This document shows positions 6,182 through 6,261 of a DNA stretch of 6,261 nucleotides, in pieces. Position 1 is the stretch's first letter. Every line of letters starts with the position of its first letter. The translations under genes and the position numbers were made by a program. The notes below the pieces were generated by a model. That model did not search any database and was not told where the DNA came from. It saw nothing but the letters and a program-made list of their open reading frames with translations. The stretch comes from Acidobacteriota bacterium (GTDB lineage Bacteria; Acidobacteriota; Blastocatellia; Pyrinomonadales; Pyrinomonadaceae). The stretch lies in the NCBI GenBank assembly GCA_029777145.1, contig JAKOSS010000767.1:1-6261 (forward strand), in the 5' to 3' direction.

Positions 6182-6223
6182 TCGCAAATCGCAAATCGCA
6201 AATCGCAAATCTCAAATCACGAA
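6182..6223. repeat. TCGCAAA heptamer tandem array
   Basis: Four perfect TCGCAAA units (6182-6209) are followed by decayed copies TCTCAAA and TCACGAA. The array abuts and slightly overlaps the end of the possible - strand gene. It is the inverted-orientation version of the GATTTTG-type heptads elsewhere in the window (TTTGCGA on the other strand). Confidence 0.9.
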
Positions 6224-6261
6224 TAGATCTCGACCAACAGTCCCTCGCCGCCGATCTTCCC
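6217..6261 (-). CDS. Possible C-terminal end of a convergent gene (5' part outside window)
   Basis: Read on the - strand from the window edge, one frame gives GKIGGEGLLVEIYS and then TGA at 6219-6217. The codons (GGC, ATC, GAG, CTG, GTC) fit the GC-rich style of the neighbouring genes, and the repeat array begins exactly where the frame stops, as expected at a gene end. Only 14 residues are visible, so no product can be named. It would be transcribed towards cphA. Confidence 0.42.
   Translation of the reverse strand, partial: GKIGGEGLLVEIYS

Noticed and set aside
6182..6223. A CRISPR-like array
   Set aside because: The units are 7 bases with no spacers; it is a simple tandem heptamer. The 155-bp units also have no unique spacers between them, and no cas gene is present.

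Overview
The window is a GC-rich bacterial segment with five recognisable genes on the + strand, the possible tail of a sixth on the - strand, and repeat-rich intergenic DNA. By eye the coding DNA is near 60% GC, except for one clearly AT-richer gene (the four-helix-bundle gene). The side-by-side cyanophycin genes, the Acidobacteriota-like FeoB with a small Cys-rich partner, the S23/four-helix-bundle gene and the degenerate heptad repeats (AAATCGC / GATTTTG type) between genes together suggest a non-cyanobacterial chemoheterotroph. Acidobacteriota (Blastocatellia/Pyrinomonadales-like) is my best guess, but no marker gene here proves it.

Layout. 1-1146: C-terminal part of the ferrous-iron transporter FeoB, cut by the window edge. 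1146-1286: a 46-aa FeoB-associated Cys-rich membrane protein, overlapping the feoB stop by one base. 1287-1518: a 232-base gap with heptad-period sequence. 1519-2373: cyanophycinase (cphB). 2374-2534: short hairpins and GATTCC repeats, then a possible promoter and a strong ribosome binding site. 2535-2927: a 130-aa four-helix-bundle (S23/IVS-type) protein. 2928-3026: a 24-bp tandem duplication, part of which is inverted relative to a repeat just after cphB. 3027-5654: cyanophycin synthetase (cphA), full length. 5655-6216: a 562-base gap with no credible gene, filled by heptads, a GC hairpin, an array of about 155-bp direct repeats and a TCGCAAA heptamer array. 6217-6261: possible C-terminal end of a convergent - strand gene.

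How they work together. CphA makes the nitrogen and carbon storage polymer cyanophycin (an Asp backbone with Arg side chains) from Asp, Arg and ATP. CphB cuts the polymer back to beta-Asp-Arg dipeptides. Storage and first-step mobilisation are therefore encoded next to each other and in the same direction. The four-helix-bundle gene sits between them, is AT-richer than both, has its own ribosome binding site and is bracketed by inverted repeats. It looks like an insertion that split an older cphB-cphA pair. The Feo genes form a separate iron-uptake unit. I see no wholly new enzyme system. The most unusual material is the repeat structure around the four-helix-bundle gene and downstream of cphA.
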